A stretch of 35,740 nucleotides of DNA from an uncultured Paracoccaceae bacterium. GTDB lineage: Bacteria; Pseudomonadota; Alphaproteobacteria; Rhodobacterales; Rhodobacteraceae. The notes under the pieces were generated by a model that did no database searches, was not told the DNA's origin, and saw only the letters and a program-made list of their open reading frames with translations. The stretch spans positions 1 through 35,740 of the forward strand of contig CAIYZT010000254.1 in the NCBI GenBank assembly GCA_903930735.1, given 5' to 3'. Each line of letters begins with the position of its first letter. Within the stretch, counting starts at the first letter, position 1. The translations under genes and the position numbers were made by a program. Shown here piece after piece: positions 7,173 to 16,092 of this stretch.

Positions 7173-8132
7173 ATGTGCAAGGTTTGCGACTACACGATCC
7201 ACGGCGCGCAACACCACTTCGGCTGGGACAACTCGTTTGCCCCAGCCGCAAGGGTCGAGCCGGGGGCAACGATCCTGTTTCACTGTCAGGATTCCTCGGC
7301 GGACCAGCTTGGCCCGTCTTCCACCGTGGCCGACGTGGTGGCCCTGGACTTTGGCAAGGTCAACCCGGTCTCGGGCCCGATCCATGTCGAAGGCGCCGAA
7401 CCGGGCGATGCGATCAAGGTGACGATCGAAAGCTTCGTTCCGCGCAGCCATGACGGGCGCGGCTTTGGCTGGACGGCGAATATTCCGGGCTTTGGCCTGC
7501 TTGCCGACCAGTTTACCGATCCAGCCCTGCATATCTGGTCCTACGATCCGGGCCAGATGGGGCCGGCTTTGTATGGCCGCGAAGCGCGCGTGCCCCTGAA
7601 ACCTTTCGCGGGCACCATCGGCAATGCTTTGGCCGCACCAGGGTTGCACTCGGTCGTGCCGCCCCGTCGGGTTGGTGGCAATCTGGACATCCGCGATCTG
7701 AACGCTGGCGTGACACTTTACTTGCCGGTCGAGGTGAAAGGGGCGCTGTTCAGCGTCGGCGACACCCATGCGACACAGGGTGATGGCGAGGTCTGTGGCA
7801 CCGCCATCGAGTCGCCCATGGATGTGGTGCTGACGCTGGATTTGGTGAAGGGCGCGAACCTGAAGACGCCGCGCTTTACCACGCCCGGCCCGGTGACAAG
7901 GCACCTTGACGCCAAGGGCTATGAGGTGACCATCGGCATCGGGCCGGATCTGATGTCGGCCGCGCGCGATGCGGTGGCGGCTATGATCGACCTGCTCTGC
8001 GCCACACGCGGCATGGCGGCGGTCGAGGCCTATATGCTGGTGTCAACCTGCGGCGATCTTCGTATCTCGGAAATTGTCGATATGCCGAACTGGGTGGTCA
8101 GCTTTTACTTCCCTCGCTGCGTGTTTGAATGA
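7173..8132 (+). CDS. Acetamidase/formamidase family protein
   Basis: A 319-residue cytoplasmic amidase of the FmdA/AmdA family, which hydrolyses short amides such as formamide or acetamide to ammonia and the acid. Diagnostic blocks are GPIHVEGAEPGDAIKVTIES, GTIGNALAAPGLHSVVPPRR, GGNLDIRDLNAGVTLYLPV and GDTHATQGDGEVCGTAIE. It starts two bases after the binding-protein stop and ends in an ATGA overlap with the ATPase gene. The length fits the shorter bacterial branch of the family. Together with AmiC/AmiR and the transporter it indicates use of an amide as nitrogen or carbon source. It is unrelated in fold to Pseudomonas AmiE, so this operon joins an AmiC-type switch to a different amidase. Confidence 0.9.
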   Translation: MCKVCDYTIHGAQHHFGWDNSFAPAARVEPGATILFHCQDSSADQLGPSSTVADVVALDFGKVNPVSGPIHVEGAEPGDAIKVTIESFVPRSHDGRGFGWTANIPGFGLLADQFTDPALHIWSYDPGQMGPALYGREARVPLKPFAGTIGNALAAPGLHSVVPPRRVGGNLDIRDLNAGVTLYLPVEVKGALFSVGDTHATQGDGEVCGTAIESPMDVVLTLDLVKGANLKTPRFTTPGPVTRHLDAKGYEVTIGIGPDLMSAARDAVAAMIDLLCATRGMAAVEAYMLVSTCGDLRISEIVDMPNWVVSFYFPRCVFE

Positions 8133-9901
8133 ACGCAGGATCGAAAAACGCCTCCGGAGCCGATTTGGCCCCGGAGGTTCTGCGGGTGCAAGGCCTGACG
8201 GTTTCGGTGCGCACCGAAACGGGCGACAGGTCTTTGGTGGAAGACCTGTCCTTCACTTTGCGCCGGGGTGAAACCCTTGCAATTGCGGGGGAAAGCGGCT
8301 CGGGCAAGTCGATCACCGCGCTGGCGATCATGGGGTTACTGCCGCCCCCCGCCGTGCGTGTTACGGCCGGATCGATCCATTTGGGCGACAGCGATCTGAC
8401 CCGCCTGCCCGAAGCGCAACTGCGCAGCCTGCGCGGCAGCCGCATCGCGATGATTTTTCAGGAACCGATGACCAGCCTCAACCCAGTCCTGTCCATCGGC
8501 ACCCAGTTGACAGAATCGATCCGCGCCCATACCTCTGTCAGCCGCACCGAGGCACGCACCATGGCATTGGCGGCGTTGCAAGCGGTGCGCTTGTCGCAGC
8601 CTGAACAGCGGCTGAACCAATACCCGCACGAGTTGTCAGGCGGGATGCGCCAACGCGTGATGATCGCCATGGCGCTTGCCCTCCGGCCCGAAGTTTTGAT
8701 CGCTGACGAGCCCACCACTGCACTTGACGTAACCGTGCAGCGCGAAGTGTTGGACCTGCTGCGCGATCTGCAACGCGAATTCGGCACGGCGATCATCCTG
8801 ATCACCCACGATATGGGCGTCGTCGCCGAAATGGCCGATCGGGTGATCGCCATGAAAACCGGGCGGGCGGAGGAAGAGGGCAGCACCGCACAGATTTTCG
8901 CGCAACCGAAGATGCCCTACACCCAAGACCTGCTGGCCGCCGTGCCACGCATGGGCAAGGGCAAACCCCGCGCAGAAACCGGCACGGATACGATTGCCAG
9001 ATTGCAAGACGTGGTTGTCCGCTTCCCGCTGAAGGGTGGCCTTCTGGGTCGCGCCACAGCGCAGGTTCACGCCGTCGAACATGTCAGCTTCGAGATAAGA
9101 CGCGGCGAAACCTTCGCCCTTGTGGGCGAATCCGGTTGCGGCAAATCCACCATCGCCAAGGCCATGGTCGGGTTGGTGCCCCATCAGGGAACCATCGAAA
9201 TTGCCGGGCAATCGCTTGCCAGCCTTGATACCGCGGGCAGGAAGGCGCTGCGCCGTCGCATCCAGATCGTGTTCCAGGATCCGATGGCCGCGCTGAACCC
9301 GCGCATGACCGTGGGCCAACTGATCGCCGAGCCGCTGCTGATCCACGGCCTTTGCACCGCCGCCGAACAACGCGCCCGCGCCGCCGATCTGATGCAGCGC
9401 GTGGGCCTGACCACCGATCAGCTTGACCGCTACCCGCATGAATTTTCTGGCGGGCAGCGCCAGCGCATCTGCATCGCCCGCGCGCTGGCGCTGCAACCCG
9501 ACCTGATCATCGCCGACGAATCCGTCTCGGCTCTGGATGTCTCGGTGCAGGCGAGGGTGCTTGAGCTGCTGCAAATCCTGCAGCGCGAGTTTGGCATCGC
9601 CTTCCTTTTTATCAGCCACGATATGGCGGTGGTCGAGAATATCTCGGACCGGGTGGCGGTGATGTTTTTGGGCCAGATTGTCGAGACCGGCAGCCGGGCG
9701 CAAATCTTTGGCAACCCGCAGCACCCCTATACGCGCCGCCTGATCGAAGCGGTGCCAGTGCCCGACCCAACTTGTATACGCACCGCGTCCCCGCGCCTTT
9801 CCGGCGAGGTGGCAAGCCCGGTTCATCCGTTTGGGAAAGGGCCGAAGCGGCTTGTGCTGGTTGATATTGGCAGCGGGCATCTGGTGGCCGCAAGTCCCTG
9901 A
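8129..9901 (+). CDS. Fused double ABC ATPase, DppD-DppF type
   Basis: A 590-residue cytoplasmic protein with two complete nucleotide-binding domains. The first has Walker A GESGSGKS (residues 54-61), signature LSGGMRQRV, Walker B VLIADEPT and the switch ITHDMGVVAEMADRV. The second has GESGCGKS, FSGGQRQRICIARAL, LIIADESVSALD and ISHDMAVVENISDRV. Note S for the usual P/E pattern after ADE in the second Walker B, common in this class. Each half carries the oligopeptide-type C-terminal extension (HPYTRRLIEAVPVPDP in the second). Such fusions replace separate DppD and DppF proteins. It overlaps the amidase by four bases and closes the operon. No clear terminator follows. Confidence 0.92.
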   Translation: MNAGSKNASGADLAPEVLRVQGLTVSVRTETGDRSLVEDLSFTLRRGETLAIAGESGSGKSITALAIMGLLPPPAVRVTAGSIHLGDSDLTRLPEAQLRSLRGSRIAMIFQEPMTSLNPVLSIGTQLTESIRAHTSVSRTEARTMALAALQAVRLSQPEQRLNQYPHELSGGMRQRVMIAMALALRPEVLIADEPTTALDVTVQREVLDLLRDLQREFGTAIILITHDMGVVAEMADRVIAMKTGRAEEEGSTAQIFAQPKMPYTQDLLAAVPRMGKGKPRAETGTDTIARLQDVVVRFPLKGGLLGRATAQVHAVEHVSFEIRRGETFALVGESGCGKSTIAKAMVGLVPHQGTIEIAGQSLASLDTAGRKALRRRIQIVFQDPMAALNPRMTVGQLIAEPLLIHGLCTAAEQRARAADLMQRVGLTTDQLDRYPHEFSGGQRQRICIARALALQPDLIIADESVSALDVSVQARVLELLQILQREFGIAFLFISHDMAVVENISDRVAVMFLGQIVETGSRAQIFGNPQHPYTRRLIEAVPVPDPTCIRTASPRLSGEVASPVHPFGKGPKRLVLVDIGSGHLVAASP

Positions 9902-10000
9902 ACGGGCTTTGTCAGGGCAATCCGCCGCGAGAAGCTGGAATTGGTCGCCCAGCTTTCGCGACTGACAAAATCCAGCACTTTTCAGGATCTGGAAGCCCCG

Positions 10001-10105
10001 AACGAGATCAACCGGTTGGCGGTTATGATGTATATGTGCTTTCCACTGTCGAAGCGAAACGTCGACGATCTGCTTCACGATCCCGGCATCGCAGACGAAG
10101 CGTTT
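10001..10105 (+). pseudogene. IS6-family transposase fragment
   Basis: The frame reads RLAVMMYMCFPLSKRNVDDL then LHDPGI, closely resembling the N-terminal motif of IS6-family transposases (LAVMMYVRFPLSLRNVEDLL then ERGID). Only about 35 residues match. Neither a start nor the DDE domain is present, and the frame runs on into unrelated sequence, so this is a decayed scrap downstream of the amide operon. Confidence 0.55.
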
Positions 10106-10465
10106 ACGTCTTGTATGAAGAATGCAGAAATCCGGCTCACGCCCAGAGATGGGGTGGATGCCGCTCTCTCCCCAACGGTGTCGCAATGCGAGGTTGTGTC
10201 TCGGGAGTGGTGGAAATTCTCCTGCGCCGTCCTCCGAGCGATTTGATTTGCGCCTGATCAGGCGGCGAGGTCAAGTGTTGGCGATCTGTTGGTGAGTGCA
10301 TTCACCAAGGAACATCACGATGAGATAAGCCACCGTGCGTCGTTCGGCACGCGCAGCGCTTGATCGGGAGACAAAATCAGGCGATCTTGCCGGCGACCGA
10401 AATGAAACTTGGGAAATGTCGGTCAAATAGGCTCGAAGCAGTCTCCGGGCTGGATGGGGATCTGG
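10106..10465. other. 360 bases without a recognisable gene
   Basis: Short frames only. On the minus strand around 10265-10350 a frame reads ARAERRTVAYLIVMFLGECT then HQQIANT and a stop. It vaguely resembles a helix-turn-helix segment but is too short to call. I see no T-run terminator for the operon ending at 9901. The region looks like rearranged debris between an IS6 scrap and a truncated secreted protein. Confidence 0.4.
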
Positions 10466-10605
10466 ATGGAAAAGCGGGTACAGTTAGGCATTGCGGTGGC
10501 CGCCGCCGTCTTGTCCTTTGTCGGATCGTGGTCTGCCGCTGCGCGCGACACCCAGCGACATTTGCTCAGGCCCGATGAAGCCCAACGCTGGCGCGCTGTG
10601 GGCTC
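10466..10605 (+). pseudogene. 5' stub of a secreted protein, possibly trypsin-like protease
   Basis: ATG 10466 begins MEKRVQLGIAVAAAVLSFVG then SWSAAARD, a good Sec signal peptide, followed by LLRPDEAQRWRAVG. In Rhodobacterales the string W-x-A-V-G-R soon after the signal peptide is typical of small trypsin-like serine proteases. Here the match ends at the glycine, exactly where the minus-strand recombinase remnant begins. The remainder of the frame is antisense of the recombinase. Identity is a guess from about 15 residues; the truncation is better supported. Confidence 0.35.
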
Positions 10606-11018
10606 GCCGCAAGGAATAGAGCGTATGAGCCTTGCCCGTGAACGGATCGACCTCAAGCCCAGCCCTTATCCAACAAGGCACCGAATTGCCGCTGGATCAC
10701 CTTCCCAGCCGTTGTGCGGTTGGCATATTGGGGCAGGAACAATGGGGTCTGTAAGGTTCGGTTCGGGTTACGGGCACAAATACGCTCGTAGACCGACACA
10801 GCAGCTGGCATGGTGCTGGATGTGCGGTAGCCTGTCTTGCCGTCCCTAATCGTCAGGATCAGCCGCCTTGGGTCATCGGCAACCATCACATCACCATGGG
10901 TCAGCGAATAAAGTTCGGTGGTTAACGGGCGGACAAACGAATAAACCAGAAACAGGATCAGATCAAACAGTTCGTCCGTGATCGGTGTCCCCCGAATTTC
11001 GACACATTCCAGCGACAT
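10605..11018 (-). pseudogene. Tyrosine recombinase (phage-type integrase), frameshifted and truncated
   Basis: The minus-strand frame gives LFDLILFLVYSFVRPLTTEL then YSLTHGDVMV, with the first catalytic Arg (SFVRP), followed by LILTIRDGKTGYR with the catalytic Lys region. After ALLDKGWA it stops at 10653. One base earlier in phase the frame continues AGLEVDPFTGKAHTLYSLR, the approach to the second catalytic motif HxxR. One extra G in AAGGGCTGGG therefore explains the break. The match ends at SLR (about 10607), before the histidine and the catalytic tyrosine. The N-terminal arm-binding part is also missing. It lies 140 bases from the tRNA-Gly 3' end, the usual place for an island integrase. 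Confidence 0.7.
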
Positions 11019-11160
11019 CGCTTGGGCAGTCGATAACTGACGTAGAGCCTATTGCTTTACCGAACTCCACACCGACAACGCAAGGGTGGATATTAAGGTG
11101 TATTGAATGGTCCGAAGAAAGTTAAAAGTCTATATAAATCAATTATTTGCACATAAATTT

Positions 11161-11235
11161 TGGAGCGGGCGAAGAGATTCGAACTCTCGACCCTAACCTT
11201 GGCAAGGTTATGCTCTACCCCTGAGCTACGCCCGC
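11161..11235 (-). tRNA. tRNA-Gly (anticodon GCC)
   Basis: The minus strand reads GCGGGCG (acceptor, 11235 downward), then TAGCTCAGGGGTAGAGCA (D arm), an anticodon loop centred on TTGCCAA, GTTCGAATC in the T loop and CGCCCGC closing the acceptor. The discriminator is T and CCA is encoded (11163-11161). Anticodon GCC reads GGC and GGU. Its 3' end faces the recombinase remnant, making it the probable historical integration target. Confidence 0.96.
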
Positions 11236-11253
11236 AACCTTTGAACAAGGCCG

Positions 11254-11282
11254 GATTTAGGGGCAGAGGCAGGGGGGTGCAA
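11254..11282 (-). promoter_or_regulatory. Candidate promoter of tRNA-Gly
   Basis: On the minus strand TTGCAC (11282-11277) is followed after 17 bases by TAAATC (11259-11254). Transcription would start about 10-15 bases before the mature tRNA 5' end. Spacing is ideal and the -35 is close to consensus. Confidence 0.55.
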
Positions 11283-11527
11283 GGGGAAAAGCGCGTAGGC
11301 GTTGACTTTCCTTGTGCCGAAAATCCTTCCACCTTGAGAACCGGAGCCGGGCTTCGAGGATGCATAGCGGAAGACGATTACGAACCCGCTGCCCGATAAG
11401 CTGGCCATATATCGCGCTCTGATTTTTGCAAAAATGACCAATTCGACAGGAATAGATTTCAATGGGTTAAATTTAAACTTCATTTCGAATTAGAAGGAAC
11501 TCTGTAGTTAAAAGGGAAGGCTATTCC

Positions 11528-12439
11528 ATGGTTTCGCGCACTAATTTTTTCGTTACCACCGCTTCACTTGCCGTGCTCGCCGCGCCTGTGCTGGCGCAAG
11601 ATCAACTTTCGGGATTAACAACTTCCGGTGAAGTGGCCGGAATGTACTCGCTTGGAACCGATGGCAGTGCGACCAGCGTCTATGCGGGGCTCGATCTGTC
11701 CTACCGCGCCCCAACGCAGTCAAGCCTGACTTTTGGCGTCGATGCCGGGTTCCGCGGTTACGAGCAGCATTACAACTTTTCGGGATTCACCGGTAGGGAT
11801 GTTGTATCTTCATTCTACTTCGAGGCTGTCGTCGGCGGCACTTTCGGCACACTCGCACTCGGTCAAACCCGCACGGCGACCGAGATGATCCTGAAATTCC
11901 CAGAGTTTTCCGGAAGCCCGGTTTATGAAATCGTAGCTCGTTCCATCAGCGTTCCTTTCCAGGAAACCTACCAGCTGTCCGATGGCGGCACGTTGGGTGT
12001 GCGTTTTGATGCCACTTTTGGCGGGGCGGATCTGTCCTTCTCGGTCAACAACAATCCAGACTTTGGCCTTTCGGCTCAGGCAGCGGGTTCCTATAAAGTC
12101 GGCGCCTTCACGATGCAGGGCGCGGTGGAATATGAAGAAAGTTCGGCTGCATTTGGTTATCTGGTGGGCGGGCAGGCGCGTTTTGGCAAGGTGGATATTG
12201 GCGCGAGCTATTATGACACTGACCTTGGTTTCTCGACCCCCACCTATCGGGCGTTTGGCACAGTGAATTGGACCGACAGCCTCTCGACGACAGCTCAGGC
12301 GCTCTATGAAACTGACGGCATTGAGCTGGTCTCTGTGGATGTGCGCAAATCCTGGGCCACGGGTGCCTATGTTGATCTTTCGGCAATCGCAGATTCGGAC
12401 GATGTTTCCGGCAACCTTGCGATTGGCTTTAAGTTCTAA
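11528..12439 (+). CDS. Porin-like outer membrane beta-barrel protein
   Basis: A 303-residue protein with a Sec signal peptide (MVSRTNFFVTTASLAVLAAP then VLAQ, cleavage after AQ). The mature part is made of short amphipathic strands alternating with Gly/Asp/Ser turns (LTFGVDAGFRGYEQHY, FGTLALGQTRTATEM, ARFGKVDIGASYYDTDLGF) and ends in phenylalanine (LAIGFKF), the outer-membrane insertion signal. This matches the general-diffusion porin type of Rhodobacterales, probably trimeric. The start is ATG 11528 with GGAAGG about ten bases upstream. The 290-base upstream region is AT-rich, as expected for a strongly expressed porin, but I cannot name one certain promoter. A strong terminator follows. The gene appears monocistronic. 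Confidence 0.75.
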   Translation: MVSRTNFFVTTASLAVLAAPVLAQDQLSGLTTSGEVAGMYSLGTDGSATSVYAGLDLSYRAPTQSSLTFGVDAGFRGYEQHYNFSGFTGRDVVSSFYFEAVVGGTFGTLALGQTRTATEMILKFPEFSGSPVYEIVARSISVPFQETYQLSDGGTLGVRFDATFGGADLSFSVNNNPDFGLSAQAAGSYKVGAFTMQGAVEYEESSAAFGYLVGGQARFGKVDIGASYYDTDLGFSTPTYRAFGTVNWTDSLSTTAQALYETDGIELVSVDVRKSWATGAYVDLSAIADSDDVSGNLAIGFKF

Positions 12440-12473
12440 TTGCGTCCCACTAAGCATTGGCGACAAAAAACGA

Positions 12474-12501
12474 GGCCGCGCATCATGGATGCGCGGCCTT
12501 T
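12474..12501. terminator. Bidirectional terminator between porin and pyruvate carboxylase genes
   Basis: GGCCGCGCATC (12474-12484) and GATGCGCGGCC (12488-12498) form a perfect 11-bp stem with a three-base loop. TTTATT follows on the plus strand and, on the minus strand, the far side is TCGTTTTTTG. It therefore serves both convergent genes. Confidence 0.9.
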
Positions 12502-12518
12502 ATTCTGGGCCGTCCGGC

Positions 12519-15500
12519 CTATTCCAACTCTACCAGCAGATCCTTGGCGTCGATCTGGCTGCCGGGGTGGACGAACAGGGTCTTGATCACCGCATCGCGG
12601 TCGGCATGGATGCCGGTTTCCATCTTCATCGCCTCGATGGTCAGCAGCAGATCGCCCGCCTTCACCTTTTGCCCTGCCACCACCGCAACCGCGGCCACCG
12701 CCCCCGGCATCGGCGCGCCCAGATGATTGGGGTTGCCCTCGACCGCTTTGGGTTTGGCGGCCGTCTTGGCCTTGACCGCGCGGTTTGGCACCCGCGTCAC
12801 CCGCGGCTGGCCGTTCAGTTCGAAAAAGACTTTGACCTCGCCGTCCTCTGTGGTCTCGCCGACAGCTTGCAGGCGGATTTCCAGCGTCTTGCCGGGGTCA
12901 ATCTCGGCGGTGATCTCTTCGCCGGGCTGCATGCCGTAAAAGAAGGTCTTGGTCGGCAGGGTGCGCACCGGGCCATAGAGCCGGTGGCGGCCCATGTAAT
13001 CGAGGAACACCTTTGGATACATCAGATAGCCGTTCAGATCCTCGTTATCGACCTTGAACCCCTTGAGTTCCTTGGAAACCTTGGCGCGAACAGCCTCGAG
13101 GTCCACCGCAGGCAGGCTTGCGCCGGGACGCGTGATCATCGCGGCCTCGCCCTTCAGAACCTTTTTCTGGATCGCCTCGGGCCAGCCGCCATGCGGTTGG
13201 CCAAGATTGCCTTTCAGCATGTCGACCACGCTATCGGGGAAGGACAGGTCCAACTTGGGATCCTCGACCTGCGCCCGGGTTAGATTCTGGCTGACCATCA
13301 TCAGAGCCATATCGCCCACGACCTTGGATGAGGGCGTGACCTTGACGATATCGCCAAACATCTGGTTGGCGTCTGCATAGGCCTGCGCGACTTCGTGCCA
13401 GCGCTCCTCAAGCCCCAAGGAGCGCGCCTGCGCCTTGAGATTGGTAAACTGGCCGCCCGGCATTTCGTGCAGATAAACCTCAGAGGCGGGGGCGGGCAGA
13501 CCGGATTCAAAGGCCGCATATTGGCCGCGAACGCCTTCCCAGTAGTTCGAGACCTCGCGGATGGCCGCGATATCAAGCCCGGTATCGCGCTCGGTATGGC
13601 GCAAAGCCTCGACGATGGAGCCGAGGCAAGGCTGCGAGGTGCCGCCCGAAAACGCGTCCATCGCGGCGTCGATCGCATCCACCCCGGCATCGCAAGCGGC
13701 CAGAATCGTGGCCGCCGCCGCGCCTGAAGTGTCATGGGTGTGGAAGTGGATTGGCAGGCCAACCTCTTGTTTCAGCGCCTTAATCAGGGCACGGGCGGCG
13801 GCGGGCTTTAGTAGCCCCGCCATGTCCTTCAGGCCCAGAACATGAGCGCCCGCGCCTTTTAGCTCCTTCGCGCGGTCCACATAATACTTCAGGTCATACT
13901 TGGCCCGCGCGGGGTCCAGCATGTCGCTGGTATAGCAGATCGTACCCTCGCAAAGCTTGTTCGCCTCCAGCACCGCATCCATGGCGACGCGCATGTTTTC
14001 GGTCCAGTTGAGGCTGTCAAACACCCGGAAAACATCGACCCCGGTGCCCGCCGCTTGTTTGACGAAAGCCTGCACCACATTGTCGGGATAGTTGGTATAG
14101 CCAACGCCGTTGGAGGCGCGCAGCAGCATCTGGGTCATCAGGTTCGGCATGGCGGCGCGCAGATCGCGCAGGCGTTGCCATGGGCATTCCTGCAAGAAAC
14201 GGTAGGCCACGTCAAAGGTTGCGCCGCCCCAGCATTCGACGCTGAAAAGCTGCGACAGGTTGGCGGCATAGGCAGGCGCCACCTTGATCATGTCGATCGA
14301 CCGCATCCGGGTCGCGAGCAGGCTTTGGTGCCCGTCGCGCATCGTCGTGTCAGTGATCAGAACCTTTTTCTGCGCCTTCATCCAATCGGCAACGGCCTGC
14401 GGGCCCTTTTGTTCGAGCAGGTTGCGGGTGCCCATCGGCGGCTCGGCGCGCAGGGCAGGGATGCGCGGCGCGCGGGCCTCGGCATGGGGTTTGGGGCGGC
14501 CAGCGGTTTCGGGATGCCCGTTGACCGTGATATCCGCGATATAGATCAACAGCTTGGTCGCGCGGTCCCGGCGTTTTTTAAACGCGAAAAGGTCGGGCGT
14601 GGTGTCGATGAATTTGGTCGTATAGGTGTCATCAAGGAATGTAGGATGCTTTAGCAGGTTGATCACGAACTCGATATTCGTGGCCACGCCCCGGATGCGG
14701 AATTCGCGCAAAGCCCGGTCCATCCGGGCGATCGCTTTCTCGGGGGTTTGGGCATGGGCGGTGACCTTGACCAGCAGCGAGTCGTAATACCGTGTGATCA
14801 CCCCGCCCGCATAGGCCGTGCCGCCATCCAGCCGGATGCCGTTGCCGGTGGCCGAGCGGTAGGCGGTCAGTCGGCCATAATCGGGGATGAAATTGTTCAT
14901 TGGATCTTCGGTCGTGACCCGGCATTGCACCGCATGGCCGTTCAGCCGCACCTCGGCCTGACTGGCAACGCCCGTCGCCTCGGCGAGGGTCTTGCCCTCT
15001 TCGATCAGGATCTGGGCCTGGACGATGTCAATGCCGGTGACCTGTTCGGTGACGGTATGTTCGACCTGAACGCGTGGGTTCACCTCGATAAAATAGAATT
15101 TGCCGTCGTCCATATCCATCAGAAATTCCACGGTGCCCGCGCATTCGTAATCCACAAAGGCGCAGATCTTGCGGCCCATCTCGCAGACCTCGGCGCGCTG
15201 GGCCTCGTTCAGATAGGGGGCAGGGGCGCGCTCTACCACTTTTTGGTTGCGGCGCTGAACGGTGCAGTCGCGCTCCCACAGGTGATAGATATTGCCGTGC
15301 TTGTCGCCGAGTATCTGTACCTCGACATGGCGCGCGCGCAGGATCATCTTTTCCAGATACCCCTCGCCGTTGCCAAAGGCGGCCTCGGCCTCGCGGCGGC
15401 CCTCGCGGACTTTCAACTCCAACTCGGCCTCGTTAAGGATCGGCCGCATGCCGCGCCCGCCACCGCCCCAAGACGCTTTGAGCATCAGGGGATAGCCGAC

Positions 15501-15959
15501 CTCGGCCGCCTGACGTTTGACCAGTTCCATATCATCGCCCAGCACCTCGGTCGCCGGGATGACCGGAACGCCGGCCGCCATGGCTACGCGCCGGGCGCTG
15601 GCCTTGTCGCCGAGCGCGCGCATGGTTTCGGCGCGCGGGCCGATAAAGGTGATGCCGGCCCGATCGCAAGCCTCTACGAAATCAGGGTTTTCTGACAGAA
15701 GACCATAGCCCGGATGGATGGCATCGGCGCCCGCCATCTTGGCGACGCGGATGATTTCGGGGATCGACAGATAGGCCCCGACAGGCGACAGACCGCTGCC
15801 GATCAGATAGGCCTCGTCGGCCTTGAACCGGTGCAAGGACAGCTTGTCTTCTTCGGCATAGACGGCGACCGTCTTTTTGCCCATCTCATTGGCGGCCCGC
15901 ATGATCCGAATGGCGATTTCGCCCCGGTTGGCGATCAGGATCTTCTTGAATTCGGGCAT
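12519..15959 (-). CDS. pyc: Pyruvate carboxylase
   Basis: A 1146-residue biotin enzyme that carboxylates pyruvate to oxaloacetate (anaplerosis). Domains in order: biotin carboxylase with IANRGEIAIRIMRAANEMG at the N-terminus, ATP-grasp loop KASWGGGGRGMRP (about 160-172) and EVNPRVQVEHTVTE; carboxyltransferase with DTTMRDGHQSLLATRMRS, FRVFDSLNW and the metal-binding HFHTHDTSG; C-terminal biotinyl domain with EAMKME, the biotinylated lysine being residue 1112. The length matches single-chain alpha4-type enzymes. ATG 15959 gives the conserved MPEFKKILIANRG start. It stands alone, 133 bases downstream of an MFS gene on the same strand, with its own candidate promoter. Confidence 0.97.
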   Translation of the reverse strand: MPEFKKILIANRGEIAIRIMRAANEMGKKTVAVYAEEDKLSLHRFKADEAYLIGSGLSPVGAYLSIPEIIRVAKMAGADAIHPGYGLLSENPDFVEACDRAGITFIGPRAETMRALGDKASARRVAMAAGVPVIPATEVLGDDMELVKRQAAEVGYPLMLKASWGGGGRGMRPILNEAELELKVREGRREAEAAFGNGEGYLEKMILRARHVEVQILGDKHGNIYHLWERDCTVQRRNQKVVERAPAPYLNEAQRAEVCEMGRKICAFVDYECAGTVEFLMDMDDGKFYFIEVNPRVQVEHTVTEQVTGIDIVQAQILIEEGKTLAEATGVASQAEVRLNGHAVQCRVTTEDPMNNFIPDYGRLTAYRSATGNGIRLDGGTAYAGGVITRYYDSLLVKVTAHAQTPEKAIARMDRALREFRIRGVATNIEFVINLLKHPTFLDDTYTTKFIDTTPDLFAFKKRRDRATKLLIYIADITVNGHPETAGRPKPHAEARAPRIPALRAEPPMGTRNLLEQKGPQAVADWMKAQKKVLITDTTMRDGHQSLLATRMRSIDMIKVAPAYAANLSQLFSVECWGGATFDVAYRFLQECPWQRLRDLRAAMPNLMTQMLLRASNGVGYTNYPDNVVQAFVKQAAGTGVDVFRVFDSLNWTENMRVAMDAVLEANKLCEGTICYTSDMLDPARAKYDLKYYVDRAKELKGAGAHVLGLKDMAGLLKPAAARALIKALKQEVGLPIHFHTHDTSGAAAATILAACDAGVDAIDAAMDAFSGGTSQPCLGSIVEALRHTERDTGLDIAAIREVSNYWEGVRGQYAAFESGLPAPASEVYLHEMPGGQFTNLKAQARSLGLEERWHEVAQAYADANQMFGDIVKVTPSSKVVGDMALMMVSQNLTRAQVEDPKLDLSFPDSVVDMLKGNLGQPHGGWPEAIQKKVLKGEAAMITRPGASLPAVDLEAVRAKVSKELKGFKVDNEDLNGYLMYPKVFLDYMGRHRLYGPVRTLPTKTFFYGMQPGEEITAEIDPGKTLEIRLQAVGETTEDGEVKVFFELNGQPRVTRVPNRAVKAKTAAKPKAVEGNPNHLGAPMPGAVAAVAVVAGQKVKAGDLLLTIEAMKMETGIHADRDAVIKTLFVHPGSQIDAKDLLVELE

Positions 15960-16004
15960 GGGATGGGTCTCCGGGTGCGGCGATGAAAGCGCTCTCGGGG
16001 GTGC

Positions 16005-16032
16005 ACTCTACTTTTGCTGCGGCGCAGCGCAA
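16005..16032 (-). promoter_or_regulatory. Candidate sigma70 promoter of pyc
   Basis: On the minus strand TTGCGC (16032-16027) is followed after 16 bases by TAGAGT (16010-16005), about 45 bases before the pyc start. It lies in the 133-base gap behind the MFS gene. Moderate match only. Confidence 0.4.
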
Positions 16033-16092
16033 GAGATGGTTTCGCCAAAGATGAATATTTCTTGACGCCGCGTCACGCAGCCTTGGCGCCGC

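Noticed and set aside
8636-10186. 516-codon open frame on the minus strand
   Set aside because: Antisense to the double ATPase, whose Walker and signature motifs are unambiguous on the plus strand.
10265-10350. Helix-turn-helix gene fragment on the minus strand
   Set aside because: About 25 residues with vague similarity only, interrupted by stops; recorded as part of an unassigned gap.
11160-11399. 79-codon plus-strand frame
   Set aside because: It reads through the antisense of tRNA-Gly and low-complexity sequence, a common false protein prediction at tRNA genes.
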